Below, piece after piece: positions 55,957 to 64,000 of a DNA stretch of 64,000 nucleotides; position 1 is the first letter of the stretch, and each line of letters starts with the position of its first letter. Both the position numbers and the translations under genes were made by a program. This DNA is from Clostridium thermarum (GTDB taxonomy: Bacteria; Bacillota; Clostridia; Clostridiales; Clostridiaceae), in the NCBI RefSeq assembly GCF_006351925.1, contig NZ_CP040924.1, forward strand, positions 2,919,001 to 2,983,000. The letters are read 5' to 3'. The notes under the pieces were generated by a model. It did not search any database. It had not been told where the DNA came from and was given only the letters and a program-made list of their open reading frames with translations.

Positions 55957-57405
55957 TCACTCACCTTTATAAGGCTTAATTATTTTCAGCTGAAATTGCG
56001 CCTCCCTTTCGGTATCATCTAGTTTTATAGTTTCAATATTAACTTTCTCAAAGATCTCAATTTTGTTTATGCTCTCAGCTAAAATAACCTTATCAATAGT
56101 ACCACTTACAATAAAATTCAAGCTTACATTTTCCGGGTCTATATGAAAGCTTTTTATATAGGCGGTTGATGGAAGAGCCTTCCTCAAAGCTTCTATATAG
56201 GGCGTATAATCTATATCCATCTCTTCCAACAGCTTAGCTGCCTCTTCCCTTTGATTAAGTTCCGTCTCTGTTGCCAACAGTTCATTGTAGCGCTGGTCTA
56301 CTTCATGGAGTTTAACTTTTTCTTCTATTAAGGCTGTAGTATCCAACTTCTTAAGCTTACTATCCTTATAGATAAGAAAGCCTACAGGCCACAATATTGA
56401 AATAACAAGCAGTACCGCTGCCAAAACAGCAATAGGCAGATTTTCGTTCCTCTTAATTTTTTCCTTATTAAATCTTGCGAAATTTATATCTCTATTGTAT
56501 TTTCTCTTAATAGGAGTAACTGCGCCTATAATGTCCGCAAAGAGGTTTTTATCAATGCCCTCTTTAGTCTCTATGGTTCCGTTGGTCAGCTTAATACCGG
56601 AAACCATACTCACCGGTATCAGCTCTTTTAGTTCATCTAAGAAGGCCTGATTATTCCACAGTTTTCCTGTAATATATATCTTATCTACTCTGTTTCCAAA
56701 ATGTCTGGTGGAGTAAAAATTTAAGAAGTAGAGCATTGAGTCCAGTACTTCATCAAATTCTCCCTGAAGCAGGTCAATTTCCGAATTGGTCCTGGAATAT
56801 AGAAATATACTGCCCTTTTCCAAGATAGTAATATTAGCTTTATTCTCACCAATATCAAAAACTGCTATACTTTTATCCCTTTCACCATGAAAAAACTTCT
56901 CTATGCATACTGGATATATGGTTAAAGTATCTATTTCCAAGTTATGCTTTATGACGTAATCCACTATTGCCTTTAACTTGTTTTTAGGGAACAAAACCAG
57001 CAATATGGTAAATTTTTTTACTTCACCTTTTTCTTCGTTGACAATAGTGTAGTCATAATCATAGTCTTCAATGTTTAAGGTAAAATATTCTTCAATATTA
57101 TTAGTAATAAACTTATCTAGATCTTTTTTACTTATGACAGGGCTCTGGATAAGTCTTGTAATAATCCCATCCTGGGCAATTATTACCTGTACTTCTTCAG
57201 CTGTCAGCTTTTCCCCAGCAATAAAGCTCTTAAAAGCATCAAATTGAATATCTGAATAAACTAATTCTCCATTTTCCCCTGTAGTTTCTATAAGGGCAAA
57301 CTCTCTGCTTTCAGTTATGGTTATATTCCTTCCAGATTTTTTTACTATGGATAAATTAACCTTATCCTCTGTAAATCTCAGGACAATATTTCCTGTTCTT
57401 CCCAT
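55957..57405 (-). CDS. Fused PilM-PilN pilus assembly protein
   Basis: 482 residues. The N-terminal 305 residues are a PilM actin-like ATPase (AVFDIGENKANITI, residues 181-194, is the phosphate-binding loop). Then RDINFARFNKEKIK (about 306-319) is the usual short start of PilN, followed by one membrane helix (about 323-345), a coiled coil (about 350-400) and a PilN C-terminal domain. In most systems PilM is cytosolic and binds the tail of a separate PilN. Here the two are one chain. AGGAGTAACA precedes ATG 57405. Confidence 0.88.
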   Translation of the reverse strand: MGRTGNIVLRFTEDKVNLSIVKKSGRNITITESREFALIETTGENGELVYSDIQFDAFKSFIAGEKLTAEEVQVIIAQDGIITRLIQSPVISKKDLDKFITNNIEEYFTLNIEDYDYDYTIVNEEKGEVKKFTILLVLFPKNKLKAIVDYVIKHNLEIDTLTIYPVCIEKFFHGERDKSIAVFDIGENKANITILEKGSIFLYSRTNSEIDLLQGEFDEVLDSMLYFLNFYSTRHFGNRVDKIYITGKLWNNQAFLDELKELIPVSMVSGIKLTNGTIETKEGIDKNLFADIIGAVTPIKRKYNRDINFARFNKEKIKRNENLPIAVLAAVLLVISILWPVGFLIYKDSKLKKLDTTALIEEKVKLHEVDQRYNELLATETELNQREEAAKLLEEMDIDYTPYIEALRKALPSTAYIKSFHIDPENVSLNFIVSGTIDKVILAESINKIEIFEKVNIETIKLDDTEREAQFQLKIIKPYKGE

Positions 57406-57417
57406 TGTTACTCCTCC

Positions 57418-58614
57418 CTACCTAAAGCTGCCGGTCATGTTCATAACCGGCATTGCTATAGTCAATATAAGCACTGCTACAAATATTCCTATTACCAGGG
57501 TGAAGGCTGGTTCTATAATGGCCATGAGCTTAGAGACCTCCGCTTCAATTTTCTTATCATATATATTGGCAAGATTACTTAGGGACTCCTCAAGCCTGCC
57601 GGTCTCCTCCCCAACTCTTATCGTTTGTACCACAATGGGTTCAAATATGTTTTGCTTTTCTAAAGAGCTGGATATAGCTCTTCCGTTTATCAATTCATTT
57701 TTTACATCTTCGATTTTTACTGCCATATATTGGTTATCTACCAAAAGCTTCAGGCTGTCCATCAAATTCAGCATTGGTACTCCGGATTTTAAGAACAGTG
57801 CCATACTCCTGGAAAATCTGGCGGTGATCATATGAATTCTAAACTCACCAAGCATAGGCATCTTGAGTTTTATTTTATCAATATAATAGGCTGACTTTTC
57901 ATGCCTGGTAGCAAAGATGAAAGTAAAAGCTAAAGCCGTAACAGTAAGCAAGATATAAGCAAAATTACCATTTAAAAAATTCATAAACCCCAGCAGCATT
58001 TTTGTAGCTGCCGGTAGATTTTCCATATCTGAAAACAAGCTTCCCAATTCCTCAAATACGAAGATATTGAAAAAGGCAATCATTCCTATTGCCACCACCA
58101 GCAGCATGGCCGGATATATGGAAGCAGTAACTATTTTACTCTTAATTCTGGCCTCCCTCTCATAAAAGGCTTCCATATTGATAAATGCTTCGTCCACATT
58201 ACCGCTGAGTTCTCCTGAAGCTACCATATCACAGAGAAGTTTGGGAAAGGCATTGGTATCCTGCATAGCTGAAGCCAATGACCTTCCCCTTCTTACATTT
58301 GCATGTACGATTCCAACGATTTTTTGCAGTTTTTTTTCCTTCATCTGTGATTGCAAAACTTCCAGCCCACTCAATACATTAAGGCCTGAGTTTAATATCA
58401 TGCCCATCTGTCCGCAAAAGTTTGCAAGTTCACCGTCTTTTAATTTGAGTCTTGAAAAACTGATCTCATTGAAATCAAAGGCCTTTTTAATATCAATGAC
58501 AGTAAGCCCCTGCAGCTTCAACCTATCCTTGGCAGTCTCTATATCTTCCTCTTCAATTTTGCCTTTTACAACTTCAAATTTGCTATTCCAAGCCTTGTAG
58601 CTGTATTTATCCAT
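57418..58614 (-). CDS. pilC: PilC/GspF inner-membrane platform protein
   Basis: 398 residues. Two T2SSF repeats (about 65-190 and 265-390; FCGQMGMILNSGLNVLSGLE and ITARFSRSMALFLKSGVPML), with membrane segments near 163-185, 215-235 and 367-388. The N-terminal YSYKAWNSKFEVVKGKIEEE part is the usual cytosolic start. It anchors PilB and the assembly complex. Stops 13 bp before the pilM-pilN start. Confidence 0.94.
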   Translation of the reverse strand: MDKYSYKAWNSKFEVVKGKIEEEDIETAKDRLKLQGLTVIDIKKAFDFNEISFSRLKLKDGELANFCGQMGMILNSGLNVLSGLEVLQSQMKEKKLQKIVGIVHANVRRGRSLASAMQDTNAFPKLLCDMVASGELSGNVDEAFINMEAFYEREARIKSKIVTASIYPAMLLVVAIGMIAFFNIFVFEELGSLFSDMENLPAATKMLLGFMNFLNGNFAYILLTVTALAFTFIFATRHEKSAYYIDKIKLKMPMLGEFRIHMITARFSRSMALFLKSGVPMLNLMDSLKLLVDNQYMAVKIEDVKNELINGRAISSSLEKQNIFEPIVVQTIRVGEETGRLEESLSNLANIYDKKIEAEVSKLMAIIEPAFTLVIGIFVAVLILTIAMPVMNMTGSFR

Positions 58615-58625
58615 AATCTATTCTC

Positions 58626-60305
58626 CTATTCGTTGGTGCTATAAGTTACTCTTAATAACTCTTCCACAGTGGTAGCACCACTGAGAACCTTTCTTTTACA
58701 AGCCTCTCTTAATAAGGTCATACCGTTTCTTAAGGCCGCTTCTTCTATCTCTCTTTCCCGTGTTTTTTCATCTATGAGCTGCCTGAGCTCAGCATTTATT
58801 GGCATAACCTCATATATACCTATTCTTCCCTTATATCCGGTATTATTGCATAAACTGCAGCCCTGTCCCCTTCTTATGGTCACAGGAGACTGTAGGCCAA
58901 GTATTCTCATTTCTCTTTGGTCTGTCACATGGTTCTCACCACAGTTGGGACATATCTTTCTAACAAGTCTCTGGGCAATTATCCCCACAATGGTGGAAGA
59001 CAACAGGAAGGGCTCAAGTCCCATATCCTCCAAACGGGTTATGGTACCTGCAGCACTATTGGTATGGATGGTAGTGAGCACAAGGTGGCCGGTTAGAGCA
59101 GCTCTTACCGCAATTTCTGCAGTTTCCCCGTCTCTTATTTCTCCTACCATTATGATATCCGGGTCCTGTCTCAATATACTTCTTAAACCGGAAGCAAAGG
59201 TAAAACCTATCTTTGGATTTACCTGCATTTGATTAATACCTTTAAAGTTATATTCTACCGGATCCTCAATAGTTATAATATTTTTTGTTTCTTCATTTAA
59301 TATATTTAAAAAGGAATACAGGGTGGTAGTTTTTCCGCTGCCTGTAGGCCCACAAACAAGAATAACTCCATAGGGCTTTGTTATTAAGGATTTCATTTTT
59401 TCCATATCCATATTTTCTATGCCAAGAGTATTCAGGCTTAAATTAAAGCTACTCTTGTCCAAAATTCTCATAACAATTTTTTCGCCCCACATTGTAGGTG
59501 CAGTAGACACACGAAGGTCAATATTCTTCTCCTTAACTCTATAATTAATTCTACCGTCCTGTGGAACTCTCTTTTCTGCAATATTAAGGTTGGCCATAAT
59601 CTTTATTCTGCTTACCACCGGATCCAACATATCGGCATTGGTCCTCATCATTTCCTTTAAAACGCCGTCTATTCTGAATCTTACTCTGAACTCCGTCTCC
59701 TCCGGCTCTATGTGTATATCAGAAGCTCCATTGAGAATGGCACTTTCTATGATGGTGTTTAAAAACTTTATTATGGGCGCGCTATTCTCGTCTTTCTCGT
59801 TGGTTTGAATAACTTCCTTAGGCCTGATACCGTAAGCCCTGACATAGTCATCTGCCGCTTCCTTGGCCTTACTCTGTCCATAGTATTTTTCTATATTGTT
59901 TAATACAACTTCCCTTCTGCATATGGCAGTTTTGACCAACAGCCCGCTGTGAAGCCTTATTTCTTCTATGGCATAGTAATTTAGCGGGTCCGCCATTGCA
60001 ACAAGGAGTTGTCCATTTACAACTTCCACCGGAATAAGTTCATGCTTTCTTGCTAAAGTTTCGGGAATAGTATTTATTGTATCCTGTGCTATATTGATGG
60101 AATCTAAGTTTATGTACTGTATGCCCAGCTGATTCTTCACAGCCTCCATTATTTGGTCTTCTGTGGTAAAGCCTTCAGACACCAGAGTTTCACCAAGCTT
60201 CTTGCCACTATTCTTTTGCAGCACCAATACCTTCTGGAGGATTTCCTCAGTTATAACGCCAGAGCTTACAAGTATCTCACCTAGTCTCTTCTTTACCTTT
60301 GCCAT
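58626..60305 (-). CDS. pilB: Type IV pilus assembly ATPase PilB, copy 2
   Basis: 559 residues, the same layout as copy 1: MshEN domain (KRLGEILVSSGVITEEILQK), Walker A GPTGSGKTT, Walker B region RQDPDIIMVGEIRDGETAE, His box and CPNC/CSLC zinc site. It starts the core assembly run pilB2-pilC-pilMN-pilO. Same length and near-identical motifs point to duplication of a pilin-pilB unit. AAGGAGAATTATC precedes ATG 60305. Confidence 0.94.
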   Translation of the reverse strand: MAKVKKRLGEILVSSGVITEEILQKVLVLQKNSGKKLGETLVSEGFTTEDQIMEAVKNQLGIQYINLDSINIAQDTINTIPETLARKHELIPVEVVNGQLLVAMADPLNYYAIEEIRLHSGLLVKTAICRREVVLNNIEKYYGQSKAKEAADDYVRAYGIRPKEVIQTNEKDENSAPIIKFLNTIIESAILNGASDIHIEPEETEFRVRFRIDGVLKEMMRTNADMLDPVVSRIKIMANLNIAEKRVPQDGRINYRVKEKNIDLRVSTAPTMWGEKIVMRILDKSSFNLSLNTLGIENMDMEKMKSLITKPYGVILVCGPTGSGKTTTLYSFLNILNEETKNIITIEDPVEYNFKGINQMQVNPKIGFTFASGLRSILRQDPDIIMVGEIRDGETAEIAVRAALTGHLVLTTIHTNSAAGTITRLEDMGLEPFLLSSTIVGIIAQRLVRKICPNCGENHVTDQREMRILGLQSPVTIRRGQGCSLCNNTGYKGRIGIYEVMPINAELRQLIDEKTREREIEEAALRNGMTLLREACKRKVLSGATTVEELLRVTYSTNE

Positions 60306-60320
60306 GATAATTCTCCTTAT

Positions 60321-60352
60321 AAAAATATGGATGCCGAGACATCCATATTTTT
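60321..60352 (-). terminator. Strong hairpin between pilin 2 and pilB2
   Basis: AAAAATATGGATG and CATCCATATTTTT form a perfect 13-bp stem around CCGAGA (plus-strand reading) with a T run. It likely terminates a part of the transcripts, so pilin is made in excess of the assembly proteins; this is inference. Confidence 0.8.
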
Positions 60353-60372
60353 GTTTTTATGTTATTTTTATG

Positions 60373-60822
60373 TTACTTTTGGATTGTTACTGAATCTACT
60401 TTTGCTCCACTATTATCTATACCAAACACGAGATAAGATGATGATTTTAGAATAACAACCACATCACCTTTATTAGAAGAAAAATCTTTAGTTTCATCTG
60501 TATCAACAGTTATTGCTCCCACATCAGTTGTAGCATTATATCCCTTTTGAGTGTTATCAATAGGATTAATTAATGTATCATCATCAGTAGCGCCAGTAAA
60601 TGCTCCTGCAAGCGCTTTTTTTAGTTCCCCTATATTACCGATGAAATTGTTGCCAGTCTTACTTTCCAGGTAGGCTCTTACAGTATTTACATTAGTAGTA
60701 ACCCCTGCATTCTTTGCATTACTCTTAAAAACACCGGCTTTTGGCACTAGTACTACAGCTAAAATAGCTATAACTGCCAGCACTATCATAAGTTCAATTA
60801 GTGTAAATCCCTTCTTTTTCAT
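60373..60822 (-). CDS. Type IV prepilin, copy 2
   Basis: 149 residues. MKKKGFTLIELMIVLAVIAI is a class III signal with cleavage Gly/Phe and Glu at +5. The C-terminal domain (about 60-149) ends YLVFGIDNSGAKVDSVTIQK, similar to VYGIDNSGTKV of pilin 1. AAGGGGGAAAATAC precedes ATG 60822. First gene of the pilus cluster. Confidence 0.94.
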   Translation of the reverse strand: MKKKGFTLIELMIVLAVIAILAVVLVPKAGVFKSNAKNAGVTTNVNTVRAYLESKTGNNFIGNIGELKKALAGAFTGATDDDTLINPIDNTQKGYNATTDVGAITVDTDETKDFSSNKGDVVVILKSSSYLVFGIDNSGAKVDSVTIQK

Positions 60823-60873
60823 GTATTTTCCCCCTTAAATCATTAAACTATCAATTTATTACATTTTTCTTAT

Positions 60874-60902
60874 ATTATATATCAATTTTAACTAATATAC
60901 AA
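60874..60902 (-). promoter_or_regulatory. Promoter of the pilin2-pilB2 unit
   Basis: TTGTAT (60897-60902), a 17-bp spacer and TATAAT (60874-60879). Start near 60867 gives a leader of about 45 bases. No c-di-GMP riboswitch is seen in it. Confidence 0.7.
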
Positions 60903-60981
60903 CAATATTTTTGTAAAATCGACAATAATTTTATAATTACTGAAAATAATAACATTTTTTTATGTTTTTTAATAAAAAAAT

Positions 60982-61025
60982 CCCCTAACGGGGACTCTCA
61001 ATAGAGTGGCTAACGCCACTCTATT
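60982..61025. repeat. Two hairpins with TAAC loops at the IS91-like end
   Basis: CCCC-TAAC-GGGG (60982-60993) and AATAGAGTGGC-TAAC-GCCACTCTATT (61000-61025), the second a perfect 11-bp stem; both loops read TAAC. They directly follow the zinc-ribbon gene. On the minus strand the first is followed by ATTTTTTTATT, so it can also act as the terminator. Confidence 0.7.
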
Positions 61026-61263
61026 GCTTTTCAATGTCACCGGTAAAATAAAAGTCTGCATTACAACGAGGGCATACCAAAATAGGCATTCCCAAATCTT
61101 CACATTTAGAGTCTTCCTCAAGAATCTCATCCATGTATGCAATCTCATCTACCACAAAGGCTGGGGCCCACTCTTCGAAACCGCACTTGCGGCATTGATA
61201 TTTGTACACAATTTCTTTCTCTATTGGATTGAGTTCGTAATAATATTCGTCTATTGGATCCAT
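61021..61263 (-). CDS. Small zinc-ribbon protein of the IS91-like element
   Basis: 80 residues; AAGGAGGATAAACCAG precedes ATG 61263. Cysteine pairs YQCRKCGF and LVCPRCN form a zinc ribbon. The gene overlaps the transposase gene by 119 bp in another frame and may be translated by coupling. The same small gene after IS91-like transposases is familiar in clostridial elements, but its function is unknown. Confidence 0.7.
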   Translation of the reverse strand: MDPIDEYYYELNPIEKEIVYKYQCRKCGFEEWAPAFVVDEIAYMDEILEEDSKCEDLGMPILVCPRCNADFYFTGDIEKQ

Positions 61264-62461
61264 CTGGTTTATCCTCCTTATAGGTTGATTCCCTTATATC
61301 ATATATCAAACCATAGTCATCATGCCAGATTTTCCATAATTCCATTTCTTTTTTACACTTTCTGCATTCTAATGGATTTCTATCAAAAGTCTCTATTATT
61401 CTCTGCTTCCACCTCTTTTTTTCTTGTTTCTTTTTTCTATTTAGAATATCTGAAATCTTTAACTGTTTAACAAACTTATACAAGTGTATTATTTCTTTAG
61501 CCAAAGCATTTTTCTTCCTTGAATATAGACCATACCTTCTAACGCACTTAAAGCCTTTTTTATGAATTTGTTGTACCAGCTTTCCAATGAACGTTAATAC
61601 ATCCAATGTAACTTTTATATGTTCACCGGTATCATGGTCTTCGTACCAAAAGGTTACATTCTCACCATCATAGCTTTCAATTCTATACTCTGCTATCGCA
61701 GCTCTTGCAAGATATCTCCCTATGTATTTAGTGGCTTTTTTCATATCTGTAAGGGCTCTGTCTGCATTAACATAAAAACCATCTTTATATACCCTGTACA
61801 AGGTACTAATTAATTTTCTAGTTTTATAATCCTTAAAATATTTCTTTATGATATCTAAAACAATTTTTTGCCAAGACTTCCTTAGGTATTCATATGGTAT
61901 ATATTCTACCGGCTTCCACCAGCTATATTTATTGTTAATAGCCCCTTCCGTAACAAGTGCATGCACATGAGGATTCCATTTTAAGTCTCGTCCAAAAGTA
62001 TGAATTACCGCTATTACACCCACCTCATAACTCTTGCCCTTATGTTTTTTGTACCAATAGTCAATTACTTGATAGACTCCGTCCATCAGGTCTTTAAGCA
62101 TCTCTCTTCTTTTATAAAAATAATTTCTAAGTTCCTCAGGTATAGTAAATACGCTATGTCTATGTACTACATTTAGCATATTCTCTTGCTGCTTTTCTAC
62201 CCATTTCAGCGTGTATAGCCTTCCACATTTCACACAGAACTTACTTTTACAAGTGAACCCTACTTTAATACTCTCTCCACAATTGAAACACATGTACTCA
62301 GCGTAACCTTTATTAATTTCTCCACAATGAAGAGATTTTTCAACGACATTAAAGATATGCTCTCGCATATCTTTAGGCAATCTATATGATAACTTATCTT
62401 TGAATTCATACCATTTATGTTCCAGAATCATTTTTATGGTTATCTTATTCATAGCAATCAC
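61145..62461 (-). CDS. IS91-family HUH (Y2) transposase
   Basis: 438 residues. N-terminal zinc finger (YMCFNCGES, CKSKFCVKCG), then HTFGRDLKWNPHVHALVTEG with the HUH pair (HVH), and the catalytic tyrosine pair in TKYIGRYLARAA (Y-x3-Y). A second CxxC (LECRKCKKE) lies near 385. IS91 elements move by rolling-circle-like transfer. The C-terminal 40 residues overlap the zinc-ribbon gene and look arginine-rich without family features, so the natural end may be earlier or frame-altered. Confidence 0.85.
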   Translation of the reverse strand: MIAMNKITIKMILEHKWYEFKDKLSYRLPKDMREHIFNVVEKSLHCGEINKGYAEYMCFNCGESIKVGFTCKSKFCVKCGRLYTLKWVEKQQENMLNVVHRHSVFTIPEELRNYFYKRREMLKDLMDGVYQVIDYWYKKHKGKSYEVGVIAVIHTFGRDLKWNPHVHALVTEGAINNKYSWWKPVEYIPYEYLRKSWQKIVLDIIKKYFKDYKTRKLISTLYRVYKDGFYVNADRALTDMKKATKYIGRYLARAAIAEYRIESYDGENVTFWYEDHDTGEHIKVTLDVLTFIGKLVQQIHKKGFKCVRRYGLYSRKKNALAKEIIHLYKFVKQLKISDILNRKKKQEKKRWKQRIIETFDRNPLECRKCKKEMELWKIWHDDYGLIYDIRESTYKEDKPDGSNRRILLRTQSNRERNCVQISMPQVRFRRVGPSLCGR

Positions 62462-62533
62462 CTAGATAAATACAGATACACTTAAATAATCGAAGTTATC
62501 CACAATTTCTTAAATACATAATTTCCTATAGAG

Positions 62534-62571
62534 TTAAAAAATGGAGAAACTGCTTTAAATGCAGCTTCTCC
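62534..62571 (-). terminator. Terminator of the gene at 62590
   Basis: GGGAGAAGCTGC-ATTTAAA-GCAGTTTCTCC with an ATTTTTTAAC tail on the minus strand; one mismatch in the stem. Confidence 0.85.
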
Positions 62572-62589
62572 CTTTAACTTTTTTCTACC

Positions 62590-64000
62590 TTACCTATCCT
62601 GCATTGGTATTTTTGAGTCCCCGCTAGCTGAACCAACATTTCCTGCTTTGTCTCTGAACTTAAAAGTATATTCAAAATTTCTATAGCAGGTAACCCTCGT
62701 ACCATCAGTGCTTATCTTGGCAACTAAAATGTTATCAAGATAAATCTTATCACCATCAGCTTCAGTAACAACATTATATGTATTTCCTTCATATTCAATT
62801 ACACTTGGTGGTGGTAAAATAGTTACATTTGGTTCATATAGCACTAAATCTAAATAACCTTCAATACCGGAATAAGAAACATTAACAGTACCAGTAACAA
62901 ACTTATCAATATTGGAAATTACCCTGCTCGCACGAGAACTTTCAACCAATTTTATTTCTGTTGGACTGATTTTAACGTTCTCCTGTGATTGAGCTTCCAA
63001 TAGACAATTGCTTTCAATAGTTATAGGTCCATTATAATCCTTCCACTCGCCGCCATCTATCCTGTATTTCTTTTCCTTTAGGTCTCCAGGATAAGTAATT
63101 GTTGCTATAACGTCAGTATTTGTTAAGTTCTCTGGGTTTAATGAGATTATAGGCATATCCGGCGGTGTCAGGTTTATCAACCCTATATCTTGTGTATATA
63201 CATCTTTTGCCTGCAAAGTTGGTATAGTATATACAGCCTTAGCATATCCATCCTTTTCTGCTTGTATAACAACCTGACCAGCTGGAACTTTTGTACTGCT
63301 ATATGCTCCTGATGAGTCTGTTACCAGTACATCCTTTACACCACTGATGGATATTTTTACTCCGCCAATAGGCTTAGACTTATCTAGCACCAACTCATTA
63401 TTAACATATTTAGCCTCGTACACTTTTCCATGAACTGCAGCATCATACTGAGTAAAACCATCATTCTTATTTACTAGAAGCTTTACGAAATCTATCGCAT
63501 ACCCATCCCCGGTGTTGTTGATACTTTTGTTATTAATATCAACCACGGTTTTCCTTGGATCATCAATTTTTATGCTGAGTCCACTGCCGCCGTTCTGAAT
63601 CATTTCTATGTATTCATCAGGCACCTTCAGAGTTATCATTTTTCCTATAGGTCCATGCTGGTCTAAATTATTTATTACAGTTTCAAATTCAGACACTCTT
63701 ACTGTTTTATTATTCGCAGTAAGTGTTACTTGATATTGGGTATAACTATCCTTAGAATAGCCACCTCTACCCATATTTACCCATTTGCCATCAATTTTTA
63801 CCCATTTACTTGGCTGTATATCATCGACAAACATTTGGATATAAGCGTTGTACACTTTTCTCCCTTTCAAATCATAAGTAAGAGTTACTGGTGCTACAGT
63901 AGTATTGTAGCCGTTCTTGCCATAGGTTGCACTTGTATAACCATCAGTTTTTGACCCACCGTTATATCCTGATACAACCATTATTCTATCAGTTCCAACA
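62590..64000 (-). CDS. Multidomain secreted/surface-type protein, 3' part only
   Basis: The frame is open to the right edge: GTDRI precedes the first in-frame ATG at 63981, so the true start is outside. At least 463 residues are visible. An adhesin-like beta domain (about 1-190; VSGYNGGSKTDGYTSATYG) precedes a carboxypeptidase-regulatory-like beta sandwich (about 195-270; GGVKISISGVKDVLVTDSSG, AYSSTKVPAGQVVI), then Ig-like/OmpL47-like repeats (about 275-463; YRIDGGEWKDYNGPITIE, FKFRDKAGNVGSASG). No anchor motif at the C-terminus. The role is unknown; the domains fit an extracellular protein. Confidence 0.7.
   Translation of the reverse strand, partial: VGTDRIMVVSGYNGGSKTDGYTSATYGKNGYNTTVAPVTLTYDLKGRKVYNAYIQMFVDDIQPSKWVKIDGKWVNMGRGGYSKDSYTQYQVTLTANNKTVRVSEFETVINNLDQHGPIGKMITLKVPDEYIEMIQNGGSGLSIKIDDPRKTVVDINNKSINNTGDGYAIDFVKLLVNKNDGFTQYDAAVHGKVYEAKYVNNELVLDKSKPIGGVKISISGVKDVLVTDSSGAYSSTKVPAGQVVIQAEKDGYAKAVYTIPTLQAKDVYTQDIGLINLTPPDMPIISLNPENLTNTDVIATITYPGDLKEKKYRIDGGEWKDYNGPITIESNCLLEAQSQENVKISPTEIKLVESSRASRVISNIDKFVTGTVNVSYSGIEGYLDLVLYEPNVTILPPPSVIEYEGNTYNVVTEADGDKIYLDNILVAKISTDGTRVTCYRNFEYTFKFRDKAGNVGSASGDSKIPMQDR

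Noticed and set aside
58669..59232. 187-codon plus-strand frame
   Set aside because: Antisense shadow of pilB2; a similar shadow exists in pilB1, as expected from related sequences.
60823..60981. c-di-GMP riboswitch ahead of the pilus cluster, as known in C. difficile
   Set aside because: The leader is only about 45 bases and AT-rich; the conserved GNRA-loop and core motifs were not found.

Overview
The window is low-GC, AT-rich Firmicutes DNA. Gene content and order point to an anaerobic Clostridium-like (Clostridiaceae) chromosome: a cytosolic NiFe hydrogenase of the clostridial type, rph-rdgB-yfcE, ligA-pcrA, guaA-guaB behind a guanine riboswitch, a Gram-positive type IV pilus cluster, strong AAGGAGG ribosome binding sites and frequent TTG/GTG starts. 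Most genes lie on the minus strand. The genus is an inference; no rRNA gene is present.

Region 1 (1-23.5 kb) is accessory. It opens with the 3' part of a large RHS/YD-repeat gene whose N-terminal part is lost at 2666. Next is a three-gene transposon (DUF6431-type zinc protein, Mu/TnsB-like DDE transposase, ExeA/TnsC-like ATPase) whose first gene is split by an IS30-family element flanked by a 13-bp direct repeat. A replication-like module follows: iteron-like repeats, a prim-pol/DUF927 replication protein, and small phage- or plasmid-like genes including an HTH protein. After it come a DUF6076 protein, an AbiE type IV toxin-antitoxin pair, and a strip of decayed genes (DUF3267, endolysin tail, SNF2 helicase, UPF0158 and a phage-like protein) with an IS256 element. 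At the end of this region a NiFe hydrogenase operon (small subunit, large subunit, maturation protease) faces a divergent diiron/cytochrome-b5-like fusion gene, and a 403-bp internally deleted relative of the IS30 element follows.

Region 2 (23.5-26 kb) is a tRNA-Arg gene, a small BFD-like [2Fe-2S] protein and a 20-gene tRNA array transcribed from one promoter. The array shows clear tandem duplication.

Region 3 (26-52 kb) is core chromosome: yfcE-like phosphoesterase, rdgB, rph, an AIR-synthase-like protein, two peptide-binding lipoproteins, ligA, pcrA (interrupted by a 361-residue intein carrying a GIY-YIG-like domain), yerC, an RsuA-family pseudouridine synthase, a triple-tyrosine repeat protein, type I pullulanase, yaiI, pgi, guaA and guaB.

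Region 4 (52-61 kb) is a type IV pilus cluster with two parallel pilin-hairpin-pilB modules sharing pilC, a fused pilM-pilN, pilO and a prepilin peptidase. The window closes with an IS91-like HUH transposase that overlaps a small zinc-ribbon gene, and the 3' part of a large multidomain, probably secreted protein that runs off the right edge.
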